Below, piece by piece: positions 43,165 through 55,753 of a stretch of 64,000 nucleotides of DNA. The stretch is from assembly GCA_025175895.1 (NCBI GenBank), contig CM046000.1, positions 43,064,720 through 43,128,719 on the forward strand. The letters are read 5' to 3'. The stretch is from Wurfbainia villosa. Lineage: Eukaryota; Streptophyta; Magnoliopsida; Zingiberales; Zingiberaceae. Every line of letters starts with the position of its first letter. Position 1 is the first letter of the stretch. The translations under genes and the position numbers were made by a program. The notes under the pieces were generated by a model. It was given only the letters and a program-made list of their open reading frames with translations, did no database searches and was not told the DNA's origin.

Positions 43165-45732
43165 CATGCCCTTGAGTAGGTTTCCTTTAAGGAAAGACGT
43201 TTTCACATCCATCTACCATTTTTCATAATCATAATGAGCCACTATGGCTAGGAGCATCCGTATGGATTTAAGCATAGCAACTGGTGAATAGATTTCGTCA
43301 TAATCAATACCTTGCTTTTGACGATAGCCTTTCGCCACTAATCTAGCCTTATAAGTAATCACATTACCATCCATGTCAGTTTTCTTCTTGAAAACCCACT
43401 TGCACCCTATAGGCTTAATGCCTTCAGGTGGGTCAACCAAGTTCCAAACTTGATTTTCATACATGGAATCCATTTCCGACTTCATGGCATCGAGCCATTT
43501 GTCATTTTCTGAACTTTTCAGAACTTCTACATAACTGGTAGGCTCCTCATCATCAATGAGTAACACTTCGTTCGATTCACTTACGAGAAATCCATATATC
43601 TCAGGAATGTTACGTGTTCTACCAGATCTACGAAGATGTGGTTTCACAATAGGTTCAACCGAACGCTCATCACTATGAGTTATTGGTTGTGGTGCTTGAC
43701 CAGGTATCTCATTAATGTCTATTGGAGTCTCTTGAACCTCATAAAGTTCAGCAACACTCCCACTATTTTCTTGTAAGAGAAACTCTTTCTCTAGAAACAC
43801 AGCATATCTTGAAATAAATATCTTTTGTTCCACAAGATGATAGAATTCGTAACCCCTCATTTCCTTAGGATATCCAATAAATAGACACTTGTCAGACATA
43901 ACACCCAATTTATCTGACACAGTCCACTTCGCATAAATAGGACAACCCCATATCTTCAAGTAAGATAAATGAGGTTTCTTACTATTCTATATCTCATATG
44001 GAGTAGTTGAGATTACCTTAGTCAGGACTCTATTTAACAAGTAAACAGCTGTTTGAAGTGCATAGCCCCAAAAGGACTTGGGAAGATTCGCATGATTCAT
44101 CATCGATCTGACCATGTCCAACAAGGTCCGATTTCACCTCTCAGATATACCATTAAGTTGTGGTGTATACGACGGAGTCCATTGAGACAATATACCATTG
44201 TCCCTCAGATAATCTAGAAACTCTTGACTCAAGTATTCACCACCTCAATCCGATCAAAGTATTTTAATACTCTTACCAAGTTGTTTGTCTATTTCATTTC
44301 TGAATTCTTTGAACCTTTCAAAGGCTTCAAACTTGTGTTTCATCAAGAACACATACCCAAATCGTGAGTGATCATCGGTGAAGGTAATGAAGTAGCTATA
44401 GTCTCCTAGAGATTGAGTTGACATAGGTCCGCATACATCAGTATGAATTAGACCAAGCAACACTCCCATCGGTTCACCTTTTCTAGTAAAAGGTAACTTG
44501 TTCATCTTGTCCTTTAAGCATGATTCGCATGTATTGTATGAATCTAATTCAAACGATTTCAGAATTCCACATCGGTGTAATTCGGACATGTGTTTCTTGC
44601 TTACATGGCCAAGACGATAATGCCACATATAGGAGGCTAATTGATTATCTTTTCGAGCACGCTTATTGCTCACTTCGATATTGAAAATGTCACTAGATAC
44701 GTCTAACGTATATATACCATTGCACAATGTTCCAGTCCTATAAAGCACGCCAATCAAAGTTATGTAACAACAATTGTTACTAAAAGTCAAATGGTACCTA
44801 TTTCTATTTAAACAAGAAATAGAAATGATGTTCTTTATCAATGAAGGAACATAAAAGAAATTGTCCAGTTCTAAGACAAGTCTTATAGGGAGTTTCAATA
44901 AATACATTCCGATGGCGAGTGTAGCAACCTTTGCTCCATTACCAATACGTAAATTTGACTCTCCCTTGATGAGTCTTCTTCTATTCCTTAACCCATTTAC
45001 GTTATTACATATATGTGAACCACACCCGGTATCCAATACCCAAGTGTCTAAGGAAATAGAATGACAATCATTAATGAAGATATCTGAAGAAGATAGGGCA
45101 TCAGATGTCTTATTCTTCTTCACGGACTCAAGATAAATCTTGCAGTTTCTTCGCCAATGACCCTCCTTGCCACAATGATGGCAAGTGCCCTTTTGAGCTA
45201 GTTATGCCTTTTTAGCCCTTTTGTTCTTCCCCTTTTGTTGTTCCTTCGACTTCCTCTTAGAACCTTTCTTCGAGGAATCAACTAACAACACCATCCCCTG
45301 CTCATGCTTTACAGAAGGCTCCACAGTCTTCAGTATGTTGAGCAATACCATAGATGAACCTTCTTGCATCTCAGAGGTGAAGAGGAGCTTGAAGAATTCG
45401 AACCTTTCGGATCTCATTTGCTCATCAAACAATTCATAAAGATGAAAGACTATGGTATGAGCATCCATATGCTCATGCTGCTTCCGTAGCTCGGGTACCA
45501 TCATGGCTAGCATGATGCAACTCACTAGTTCAGAATCACTCACATGTTTCTGATGGGCCAAAAATTGGTCCGGAGTTGCATCATCACTTGGATGGGCGGG
45601 AAGAGGCACTTCGAGGACATACTCAAGCTTTTCAGCCTTGAGAAAAGTTCTAAAGTTTCTAAGACATTCCAAGAAGGTCGACCTAGTCAATTTATTCGAA
45701 TCCAAAATATAGCACAAATTCAAAGACGTCAT
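43165..45732 (-). pseudogene. B Gag, protease, integrase and RT N-terminal part, broken
   Basis: ATG at 45732 starts MTSLNLCYILDSNKLTRS. Gag runs to a TAA at about 45200, just before an intact zinc knuckle CHHCGKEGHWRRNC. Gag lacks 55 codons against A (A residues 74-128): GSSMV joins directly to LLNILKTVE. The protease (DTGCGSH) and GAG-pre-integrase follow in 45123-44254, which stops at TGA where A has the Arg codon CGA, a CpG change, next to the integrase Asp. 43959-43213 holds the integrase C-terminus and RT up to HYDYEKW, with a TAG for Gln before MDVK. E then interrupts at ATATA. Confidence 0.92.
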
Positions 45733-46335
45733 GATCAAGTGATTAACCTAGAAATACAAATCGGGCATATATGAGAAAATGATTTTAAAATGCATCAACA
45801 TACATTTATATATCCCATTCATTTTTCAAAATTCAAAAAACCCCTAAAATTATTTCGGGAGATCGTAGGTCCATCTCCGAATGGGCTGATATCCATCGCA
45901 AGTAATAACAACCTTGGAGAGAGTCCAACAAGTCATTCTTAGCTACGATGGTAGGTATCAAGTATACCAATTGCAAATCACATATATGCAACTATCACAA
46001 TGTGTTATCAACTAATTGAATGTTCACACATACATTGGGTTGTGAACACATTAATAGGTATGCATCATATGCATGGCACCCAACTTCACCTCCCTATACA
46101 TCGACCTTGGAGAGAGTCCAACAAACCGATGCTCCAAGTTAAAGCCGACCCATTAATCGCGAAATAGTTTTAATATGGTTAGAGCGCATTCAACCAATTA
46201 GCTAGGCTTGGAGAGAGTCTAACAACCCAAGCTAACGATTGACCTCTGACTCATACCATGTTAGTGTTAAACTATTCAATGGGTTGAACATGTTCAAGTT
46301 CGAGCCTGGCTTGGAGAGAGTCCAACAACCCAAAT
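45733..46335 (-). other. B leader, Gag-proximal part with four hairpins
   Basis: Homologous to 38971-39570 of A. The hairpin motif occurs at about 45912, 46104, 46206 and 46309, always with GAGAG in the loop (one copy has TCTAACAA at its end). Cut by C at CAAAT (46331-46335). Confidence 0.85.
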
Positions 46336-48548
46336 TGTTGGGTTTCCGGCACCGCGGCGTGTGTGTGTTCGATCATGTTTCGTAAACATGAGCACAGCGG
46401 AAGCAATTAAAAATAATAAATCTATATTTATTACAACACACACAACACACACATGCTATTACAACAAGTGTAGACATAACCGTAAATTAAAATTTGCAAT
46501 AAAAGAAATTATCTACGTTATACCTTTCGTATGACGTGTAGCGGGAACAGCATCAACCGGAACGATCCTCGTAAGAATCGTCTCTATCCGTATCCACGCT
46601 GAGCTCCTCGGGATGACTTCGCTAAGTCACGAGCTTCGTCTTCGTACGGGTTACTAGCCTCGTGTTGAAGACGACGTGATCGAGAGATGATCACGATTCG
46701 AATCCAAATTCAGATCCTAAAACGAGTTCTCAAAACTCGCTTCTCCGGAGAGGTATTCGTCAACCGTTTGACGAATCCTTCGTCCTCCACCTCAGAGGAT
46801 TACCGGAGATCAAATCCCCGGTAAGTTAGCCGCTGTCGGAGCACTAACCGTCATCAAGCGGCGCTCGACAAGAGGAGAAGCTGTCCAGAAAACTGGACAG
46901 CTTGGTGGAGGAGTAGGCGCCGGCCAAAACAAGGAGAGAAAAAGCTCACCTTGATGCCGAACCTATAGGAGATCACCGGAGGGTCGCCGGAGGTTCACCG
47001 GCTGGAGCTTGGATGCCGGCAAGGGTCTTGGACGGCGGCACAAAGCTGGGCGGCGGCAGCTTGTAGTTGGGCGCCGAATTCACCAACAAGGGGTGGGCGG
47101 CAACTAGGTTGGGCGGCCAAAATAGATTAGGGTTTTGGATTAGGGTTTAAGCCCTATTTTATAGAGAACTAATTCTCTTAATGGTTAATGGATCATATCC
47201 ATAAAGCCCGTTAACCCGCTCCATTAAGATAAGTTAAAATAAACCAAACCATGATGGTTTATTTTAAGTTAAAACGAACCGAACCAACTTTTGGTTCATT
47301 CGTTTAAAATAAACCAAACCCTTTGGTTTATTCTCCTCCATTGGATTAGAACCAAACCATTTTGGTCCATCCATTATGTCTTCATAAGACACGGCCCATC
47401 CACGCTTTCATTGCGACTGAAACAATTTCATGCTCGCTTTATGTTTGGTCCAACCAAACATAGTTTCTCTCGGTCTGAGAATCCCATTCTCAAGCTCGTT
47501 TTAAATCCTTTGGATTACACTCGTTGTGCGTGTGACCAAATAGGTTCTCGGTTTATGTTGGCCGTCTATAATTAACCATTAATTATAGAACGATCATGAG
47601 TGGCACCTAGTAGTACATCATGATCCCCAATTAACCGAAAAGATCAACGGTTGATCCAGAACTATTTCTGAAACCCTTCAGCAGCTCGAATGAATCGTGC
47701 CCCATTCCCTTCACTCATCCTATACCCACTTGGTTCAGGACATGGTCTATTGTGTCAATCCCCACTAGGCTGACTACGTCACACCTAGCCCAAGTATCAT
47801 TTCCTCGTCCTACGGATTCTAGTTACTCCACATGTATCGAAGAGTACTTTACTCTAAACATGTAATGCTTTGGCCAAAGACTTTAGTAACAATCCGACGA
47901 GAGGCCATGGGTATACATCTCCTCGCAAGGAGTGGTGAATCCTTTATAGGCTATTCAAACACCTTCGATCACTTCGACTTATACCCAATCATCCGGGTCC
48001 ACATCTCCCGGAGATGTTCTTAAGATGTCAAAGCATAAGTCTCCATGATCAAGATGACTTGAATACCGCAAGTCAAAGGAACATCGCACTTAAGCCACAG
48101 TAAGAACTTCATTGACATATCTATATATGCAGAGAACCATATGAAGTCTTACGGTTGGTCACTCCAATGAACTAGTTACCATAACTAGCATCCACGATTA
48201 ACTCCGGACATCACAATGTCTCCAGCCAGTGAGAATCAGCTGCTTGGATATACCAAGGAGTATACCTCGTGCTAGTCTCGACAGAATTGATGGTGTCCAA
48301 ATCCATCAATTCATCGACTAGGGATAATTCTGATACATCACAATTACACATGTAGAGATACTCACTAGTTGTGATCCAATCACAAATTCTCTCATGCTGT
48401 GAATCGTATCGTGGACATTCAGTAAATGAGTTTAAGATTCAATCAAATACATAAAACATGTATACTCAAATAGTGAATCTTCATTTATCATATAAATGGT
48501 TTATACATAAGGCGATTGCCTTAGGACATCTCTCATATATTACTAACA
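46336..48548 (-). mobile_element. 3' LTR of C
   Basis: Plus strand TGTTGGGTTTCCGGCACC to ATTACTAACA, next to the polypurine tract (minus CAAGTGGGAGTC). It matches 53532-55748 closely; open frames shared by these LTRs are not genes. Confidence 0.93.
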
Positions 48549-48561
48549 GACTCCCACTTGG

Positions 48562-48926
48562 CCTAATGCCAATCGCTACGGTATCCAATACCATAAGCTC
48601 TAACATGACCCTCAAACTTACTTTGAGGTAATGCTTTAGTCAAAGGATCCGCTAAGTTCCTTTCAGTGGGAATTTTCTCGATTTGTATTTCGTTCCTACT
48701 TATGATCTCTCTGATAAGATGATAGCGGCGAAGCACATGTTTGAATCATTGATGAGACCACATCAAGTTCAGAGATGAACTTCTCGATCCAAACCGCTTC
48801 CTTTGCTGCTTCCAAAGCTGCAATGTATTTTGCCTTAGTGGCAAAATCCGCTATAGTGTCAAGCTTGAAACCTTTCCAACTTATTGTGCCTCCATTCCAG
48901 GTGAATACATACCCAGACAAAGACAT
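48562..48926 (-). pseudogene. C RNase H, C-terminal part with 74-nt deletion
   Basis: SGYVFTWNGGTISWK and EAAKEAVWIEKFISELDVVSS are kept, then the segment with the catalytic CDNNGAI is missing, as in B, and the frame shifts. The remaining tail (LRRYHLI, LADPLTKALP equivalent) lies in another frame down to about 48562. The SSKQ and TTEAEY motifs are also altered (GFKLD, ATKAKY), so RNase H is dead. Confidence 0.88.
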
Positions 48927-50557
48927 GGAATCATCCTTGTCTGTCTGGAGCTGGCATCCGTATACCCACGTATCACCATGTACCCTTCTCCATATATTAG
49001 GAATGTATCCTTAGTTCTTCTTAAGTACTTAAGGATCGTCTTAACAGTCACCCAATGATCCATTCCTGGATCGGATTGGTATCTGCTCGTGACACTCAGA
49101 GCATACGATACATCGGGCCTCGTACATAACATAGCATACATGATAGATCCTATTGCGGATGCATAGGGAATCTTACTCATGCAAATCCTCTCGTCTTCTG
49201 TGCGCGGACACATAGACTTCGAAAGGTGTACCCCATGCCTGATGGGCAGATAACCTTTCTTGGATTCCGACATGCTAAACCTCTTTAGCACTCGGTCTAT
49301 ATATGTAGACTGCGAAAGACCAAGCAACCGTTTCGATCTATCTCTATAGATCTTAATCCCAAGGATGTAGGTTGCTTCTCCCAGGTCTTTCATGGAGAAT
49401 GTCTTGTATAACCAAACCTTAACTGACTGTAAGATTGACACATCGTTTCCTATAAGTAATATGTCATCGACATACAATACTAGGAACACGACTGCACTCC
49501 CACTAACCTTCTTGTACACACAAGGTTCGTCTGGATTTTGTGAGAAATCAAACTTTTTGATCGTCTCATCAAAACGGATATTCCAGCTCCTGGATGCTTG
49601 CTTCAATCCATAAATGGATCGTCGTAATTTGCATACCTTGGTTTTATCAACCGATGTGAAACCCTCAGGTTGTATCATATACACGTCCTCGAGCAGGTTT
49701 CCATTAAGGAAAGCTGTTTTCACATCCATCTGCCATATCTCATAATCATAATGAGCCGCTATGGCCAGGAGCATCCGAATGGATTTAAGCATAGCTACAG
49801 GCGAATAGGTTTCGTCATAATCAACACCTTGTTTTTGACGATATCCTTTCGCCACCAATCTAGCCTTATAGGTAACCACATTACCATCCATGTCGGTTTT
49901 CTTCTTGAAAACCCACTTGCACCCTATAGGCTTTATGCCTTCAGGTGGGTCATCCAAGTTCCAAACTTGGTTTTCGTACATGGAATCCATTTCCGACTTC
50001 ATGGCACCAAGCCACTTATCCCTTTCTGAACTTGTCAGCACTTCTTCATAACTGGTAGGCTCCTCATCATCAATGAGTAACACGTCGTTCGATTCACTTA
50101 CGAGAAATCTATATCTCTCAGGAATGTTGCGTGTTCTACCAGATCTACGAAGATGTGGTGTTACAATAGGTCCAGTCGATTGCTCATCACTATGAGTTGT
50201 CGGCTGTTGTGCTTCACCAGGTATCTCATCAATGTCTATTTGAGTCTCTCGAGCCTCCTCAAGCTCGACGACACTCCCACTGTTTTCTTGCAAGAGAAAC
50301 TCTTTCTCTAGAAACACAGCATGCCTTGAAACAAACACCTTTTGTTCCACAGGATGATAGAATTGGTAACCCCTTGTTTCCTTAGGGTATCCAATAAATA
50401 GACATTTATCAGACTTAGCATCCAGTTTATCTGATACAGTCCGCTTCACATAAGCAGGACAACCCCATATCTTCATGTAAGATACATGAGGTTTCTTACT
50501 ATTCCATATCTCATATGGAGTAGTTGAGACTACCTTGGTAGGCATTCTGTTTAACAA
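48881..50557 (-). CDS. C polyprotein: integrase C-terminus and reverse transcriptase
   Basis: 558 codons open: integrase C-terminal region (TPYEIWNSKKPHVSYMKIWG), the linker with RRSGRTRNIPERYRFLV, and a complete RT from GCKWVFKKKTDMDG through QMDVKTAFLNG (first catalytic Asp), SIYGLKQASRSW and YVDDILLIGND to LKYLRRTKD. It then runs into RNase H and leaves frame at about 48925. It is the best RT of the A/B/C family here. The first Met is internal to the polyprotein. Confidence 0.92.
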   Translation of the reverse strand: MLNRMPTKVVSTTPYEIWNSKKPHVSYMKIWGCPAYVKRTVSDKLDAKSDKCLFIGYPKETRGYQFYHPVEQKVFVSRHAVFLEKEFLLQENSGSVVELEEARETQIDIDEIPGEAQQPTTHSDEQSTGPIVTPHLRRSGRTRNIPERYRFLVSESNDVLLIDDEEPTSYEEVLTSSERDKWLGAMKSEMDSMYENQVWNLDDPPEGIKPIGCKWVFKKKTDMDGNVVTYKARLVAKGYRQKQGVDYDETYSPVAMLKSIRMLLAIAAHYDYEIWQMDVKTAFLNGNLLEDVYMIQPEGFTSVDKTKVCKLRRSIYGLKQASRSWNIRFDETIKKFDFSQNPDEPCVYKKVSGSAVVFLVLYVDDILLIGNDVSILQSVKVWLYKTFSMKDLGEATYILGIKIYRDRSKRLLGLSQSTYIDRVLKRFSMSESKKGYLPIRHGVHLSKSMCPRTEDERICMSKIPYASAIGSIMYAMLCTRPDVSYALSVTSRYQSDPGMDHWVTVKTILKYLRRTKDTFLIYGEGYMVIRGYTDASSRQTRMIPCLCLGMYSPGMEAQ

Positions 50558-51419
50558 CTAAACAGCTGTCTGAAGTGCATAGGCCCAAAAGTACTTGGGA
50601 AGAGTTGCATGATTCATCATTGACCTGACCATGTCCAACAAGGTCTGGTTACGCCTCTCAGATACACCATTATGCTGTGGTGTATAGGGCGGAGTCCATT
50701 GAGACAATATGCCATTGTCTCTTAGATAATCAAGAAACTCTTGACTTAAGTATTCACCACCTCGATCCGATCGAAGTATTTTAATACTCTTGTCATGTTG
50801 TTCCTCTACTTCATTTTTGAATTCTTTGAACCTTTCAAAGGCTTCAGACTTTGTGTTTCATCAAGAACACATACCCGAACCGTGAATGATCATCGGTGAA
50901 GGTAATGAAGTAGCTATAGCCTCCTAAAGCTTGAGTTGACATAGGTCCACATACATCAGTATGTATTAGACCTAGTAACTCTCCCACTCGTTCACCTTTT
51001 CCAGTAAAAGGTAACTTAGTCATCTTGCCTTTTAAGCATGATTCGCATGTATCGTATGAATCCAATTCAAACGATTCCAGAATTCCACATCGGTGTAATT
51101 CGGACATGCGTTTCTTGCTTACATGGCCAAGACGACAATACCACATGTAGGAGTCTAATTGATTATCTTTTCGAGCACGCTTGTTGCTCGCTTCAATATT
51201 GAAAATGTCACTGGATACGTCCAACGTATAAACACCATTGCTTAAAGTTCCAGTCCCATAAAGAACTCCATTCAAAGTTATGTAACAACAATTGTTACTA
51301 AAAGTCAAATGGTACCCATTTCTATTTAAACAAGAAATAGAAATGATGTTCTTTATCAACGAAGGAACATAAAAGCAATTGTCCAGTTCTAAGACAAGTC
51401 CTACAGGGAGTTCCAACAA
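50558..51419 (-). pseudogene. C GAG-pre-integrase and integrase core, frameshifted
   Basis: Frame 51419-50844 covers the retropepsin tail, the zinc region (MWYCRLGH, CESCLKGK) and HTDVCGP with the first integrase Asp, up to FLMKHK. A one-base insertion near 50850 (ACTTTGTG against ACTTGTG in A) shifts the frame. The region to 50558 still shows the LRSDRGGEY and NGVSERR-type segments in another frame. Confidence 0.88.
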
Positions 51420-52251
51420 ATACGTTCCAATAGCGAGTGCAGCAACCGTTGCTCCATTCCCAACACATAAATTTGACTCTCCCCTTGACGAGTCTTCTTC
51501 TATTCCTTAGCCCATGTATGTCATTACATATATGTGAGCCACACCCAGTATCAAATACCCAAGTGTCTGAGGAAATAGAATGACAATCAATAAAGAAGAT
51601 TTCTGAAGAAGATGGGGCATCCGATGCCTTATCCTTCTTCACGGACTCAAGATAAATCTTGCACTTTCTTCGCAAATGGCTCTCCTTGCCATAATGATGG
51701 CAAGTTTCCTTTTGTGCTAGTTCTACCTTCTTAGCCCTTCTCTTCTTTCCCTTCTGCTGTTCCTTTGACTTCCTCTTAGAACCTTTCTTCGAGGAATCAA
51801 CTAACAGCACCGTCCCCTGCTCATGCTTCTCAGAAGACTCCACAGTCTTCAGCATATTGAGCAGTACCACAGATGAACCTCCTAGCATCTCAGAGGTGAA
51901 GAGGAGCTTTGAGACTTCGAACCTTTCGAATCTCACTTGCTCATCAACCAACTCACAAAGATGAAGGACTACGATATGAGCAATCATATGCTCATGCTGC
52001 TTTCGTAGCTTGGGTTCCATCGTGGCTAGCATGATGCAACTCATTTGTTCAGAATCACTCACATGTTTCTGATAGGCCAACAATTGGTCCAGAGTTGCAT
52101 CGTCACTAGGACGGGCGGGAAGAGGTGCTTCGAGGACATTTGCAAGCTTTTCAACCTTGAGAACAATTCTCAAGCTTCTAAGCTAGTCCATGAAGCTCGG
52201 CCCAGTCAATTTATTCGAATCCAAAATGGAACGCAAATTAAAAGACAACAT
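51322..52251 (-). pseudogene. C Gag and protease N-terminal part, broken
   Basis: ATG at 52251 opens MLSFNLRSILDSNKLTGPSF; a TAG replaces Trp soon after. From 52173 the frame is open. Gag has the same 55-codon loss as B (GSSVV joined to LLNMLKTVE). The zinc knuckle is damaged: TCHHYGKESHLRRKC has Tyr for the second Cys. The protease motif is FDTGCGSH. The frame shifts near 51480 (one base short in CTCCCCTTGACGAG). Confidence 0.9.
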
Positions 52252-53531
52252 GATCAATTTTAGAAATACAAAACGAGCATATATGAGAAAGATGATTTTT
52301 AAAATGCATCAATATACATTTATAAATCCCATTCATTTTTCGAATTTCAAAAACCCTTAAAATCACTTCGGGAGATCGTAGGTCCATCTCCGAATGGGCT
52401 GATATCCATCATAGATAAGAACAACCTTGGAGTGAGTCCAACAAGTCATTCTTAGCTATGATGGTGGGTATCAAGTATACCGATTACATATCATGTATAT
52501 GTAACTATCACAATGTGCTATCAACTAATTGAATGTTTACACATACATTGGGTTGTTAACACATTAACAAGTATGCATAGCACCCAACTTCACCTCTCTT
52601 CACATCGACCTTGGAGTGAGTCCAACAAATCGATGCTCCAAGTTAAAGCCGACCCATTAATCGCGAAATAGTTTTAATATGGTTAGAGCGCATTCAACCA
52701 ATTAGCCAGGCTTGGAGTGAGTCCAACAACCCAAACTAACGATTGACCTCTGACTCTTACCATATTAGAGTTAAACTATTCCAATGATTTGAACATGTTC
52801 AGGTTCGAGCCGGGCTTGGAGTGAGTCCAACAACCCAAACAAGAAACAGAACTCTGGTTCTAACCATATTAATGGAAGGTGTAGGCTTTAATATTGAGTT
52901 AAGGGTTTTTATGTCTCATCCTCTTTGCATGCAAATAACTATTATCTACATGGCATGACATACATGGCATACATCTACATGTCACGACACGCATGGCATA
53001 ATGTTATGCATCTAATGCAATTACATGGCATACAATTATGTCATGTATATAATTTCCTTATATGTCATAACTATTTATGGAAATAAAATATGTTTAAGAT
53101 TTGATTCTCCAAATCAAATCATAATTAAATTAGGAAACAAATTTCCAAATCTAATCACATATTTTATTCATGGAATTATTTGATTAAGGAAAATCTATTT
53201 AGGAAACCAATTTCCTAAATCATTAAACCTACTTATGGAAATAAAATATTTTAAGATTTGATTTCCCAAATCAAATCATGATTAAATTAGGAAACAAATT
53301 TCCAGAATCTAATCAAATATTTTATTTATGGAAAATATCAATTTCCATAAATACTTCCAACTTTCCAAAAGTGAAAGATTTCCATAAATACTTCTAGACT
53401 TTCCAAAATTGAAAAATTTCCATAAATACTTCTAAATTTCCAAAATTAGAAAATTTCCAGAAATACATTATGACTATCGCAAAACCATTTTACGATTATG
53501 TCGAAACACAACCTGGGCTCACGATACCCTT
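52252..53531 (-). other. C leader with four hairpins and a decayed PBS
   Basis: Homologous to the A leader. All four hairpin motifs (about 52421, 52608, 52710, 52813) read TTGGAGTGAGTCCAA, a loop change shared by every copy. At the PBS position (about 53517-53530) the plus strand reads GGGCTCACGATACCCTT instead of GGGCTCTGATACCACT, so the PBS is disrupted by several changes. Confidence 0.82.
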
Positions 53532-55748
53532 TGTTGGGTTTGGCACATGGCGTGTGTGTGTTCGATCATGTTTCGTAAACATGAGCACAGCGGAAGCAAT
53601 TAAAAATAATAAATCTATATTTATTACAACACACACAACACACGCATGCTATTACAACAAGTGTAGACATAACCGTAAATTAAAATTTGCAATAAAAGAA
53701 ATTATCTACGTTATACCTTTCGTATGACGTGTAGCGGGAACAGCATCAACCGGAACGATCCTCGTAAGAATCGTCTCTATCCGTATCCACGCTGAGCTCC
53801 TCGGGATGACTTCGCTAAGTCACGAGCTTCGTCTTCGTACGGGTTACTAGCCTCGTGTTGAAGACGACGTGATCGAGAGATGATCACGATCCGAATCCAA
53901 ATTCGGATCCTAAAACGAGTTCTCAAAACTCGCTTCTCCGGAGAGGTATTCGTCAACCGTTTGATGAATCCTTCGTCCTCCACCTCAGAGGATTACCGGA
54001 GATCAAATCCCCGGTAAGTTAGCCGCTGTCGGAGCACTAACCGTCGTCCAAACGACGCTCCGACGAGAGGAGGAGAAGCTGTCCAGAAAACTGGACAGCT
54101 TGGTGGAGGAGTAGGCGCCGGCCAAAACAAGGAGAGAAAAAGCTCACCTTGATGCCGAACCTATAGGAGATCACCGGAGGGTCGCCGGAGGTTCACCGGC
54201 TGGAGCTTGGACGCCGGCAAGGGTCTTGGACGGCGGCACAAAGCTGGGCGGCGGCAGCTTGTAGTTGGGCGCCGAATTCACCAACAAGGGGTGGGCGGCA
54301 ACTAGGTTGGGCGGCCAAAATAGATTAGGGTTTTGGATTAGGGTTTAAGCCCTATTTTATAGAGAACTAATTCTCTTAATGGTTAATGGATCATATCCAT
54401 AAAGCCCGTTAACCCGCTCCATTAAGATAAGTTAAAATAAACCAAACCATGATGGTTTATTTTAAGTTAAAACGAACGAACCAACTTTTGGTTCATTCGT
54501 TTAAAATAAACCAAACCCTTTGGTTTATTCTCCTCCATTGGATTAGAACCAAACCATTTTGGTCCATCCATTATGTCTTCATAAGACACGGCCCATCCAC
54601 GCTTCCATTGCGACTGAAACAATTTCATGCTCGCTTTATGTTTGGTCCAACCAAACATAGTTTCTCTCGGTCTGAGAATCCCATTCTCAAGCTCGTTTTA
54701 AATCCTTTGGATTACACTCGTTTTGCGTGTGACCAAATAGGTTCTCGGTTTATGTTGGCCGTCTATAATTAACCATTAATTATAGAACGATCATGAGTGG
54801 CACCTAGTAGTACATCATGATCCCCAATAACCGAAAAGATCAACGGTTGATCCAGAACTATTTCTGAAACCCTTCAGCAGCTCGAATGAATCGTGCCCCA
54901 TTCCCTTCACTCATCTTATTCCCACTTGGTTCAGGACATGGTCTATTGTGTCAGTCCCCACTAGGCTGACTACGTCACACCTAGCCCAAGTATCATTTCC
55001 TCGTCCTACGGATTCTAGTTACTCCACATGTATCGAAGAGTACTTTACTCTAAACATGTAATGCTTTGGCCAAAGACTTTAGTAACAATCCGACGAGAGG
55101 CCATGGGTATACATCTCCTCATAAGGAGTGGTGAATCCTTTATAGGCTATTCAAACACCTTCGATCACTTCGACTTATACCCAATCATCCCGGGTCCACA
55201 TCTCCTTAGAGATGCTTGCTTAAGATGTCAAAGCATAAGTCTCTATGATCAAGATGACTTGAATACCGCAAGTCAAAGGAACATCGCACTTAAGCCACAG
55301 TAAGAACTTCATTGACATATCTATATATGCAGAGAACCATATGAAGTCTTACGGCTGGTCACTCCAATGAACTAGTTACCATAACTAGTATCCACGATTA
55401 ACTCCGGACATCACAATGTCTCCAGCCAGTGAGAATCAGCTGCTTGGATACACCAAGGAGTATACCTCGTGCTAGTCTCGACAGAATTGATGGTGTCCAA
55501 ATCCATCAATTCATCGACTAGGGATAATTCTGATACATCACAATTACACATGTAGAGATACTCACTAATTGTGATCCAATCACAAATTCTCTCATGCTGT
55601 GAATCGTATCGTGGACATTCAGTAAATGAGTTTAAGATCCAATCAAATACATAAAACATGTATACTCAAATAGTGAATCTTCATTTATCATATAAATGGT
55701 TCATACATAAGGTGATTGCCTTAGGACATCTCTCATATATTACTAACA
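53532..55748 (-). mobile_element. 5' LTR of C
   Basis: Plus strand TGTTGGGTTTGGCACATGG to ATTACTAACA. The first 30 bases (the U5 end) have lost several C and G residues compared with the 3' LTR, adjoining the decayed PBS. Followed by CAAAT. Confidence 0.92.
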
Positions 55749-55753
55749 CAAAT

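Larger units (their letters stand above)
46336..55748 (-). mobile_element. Copia element C
   Basis: 9.41 kb, LTRs 46336-48548 (2,213 bp) and 53532-55748 (2,217 bp), flanked by CAAAT (46331-46335 and 55749-55753), inserted in B's leader. It belongs to the same family as A and B and shares both B deletions. The LTRs are very alike, so it is younger than B. Confidence 0.93.
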
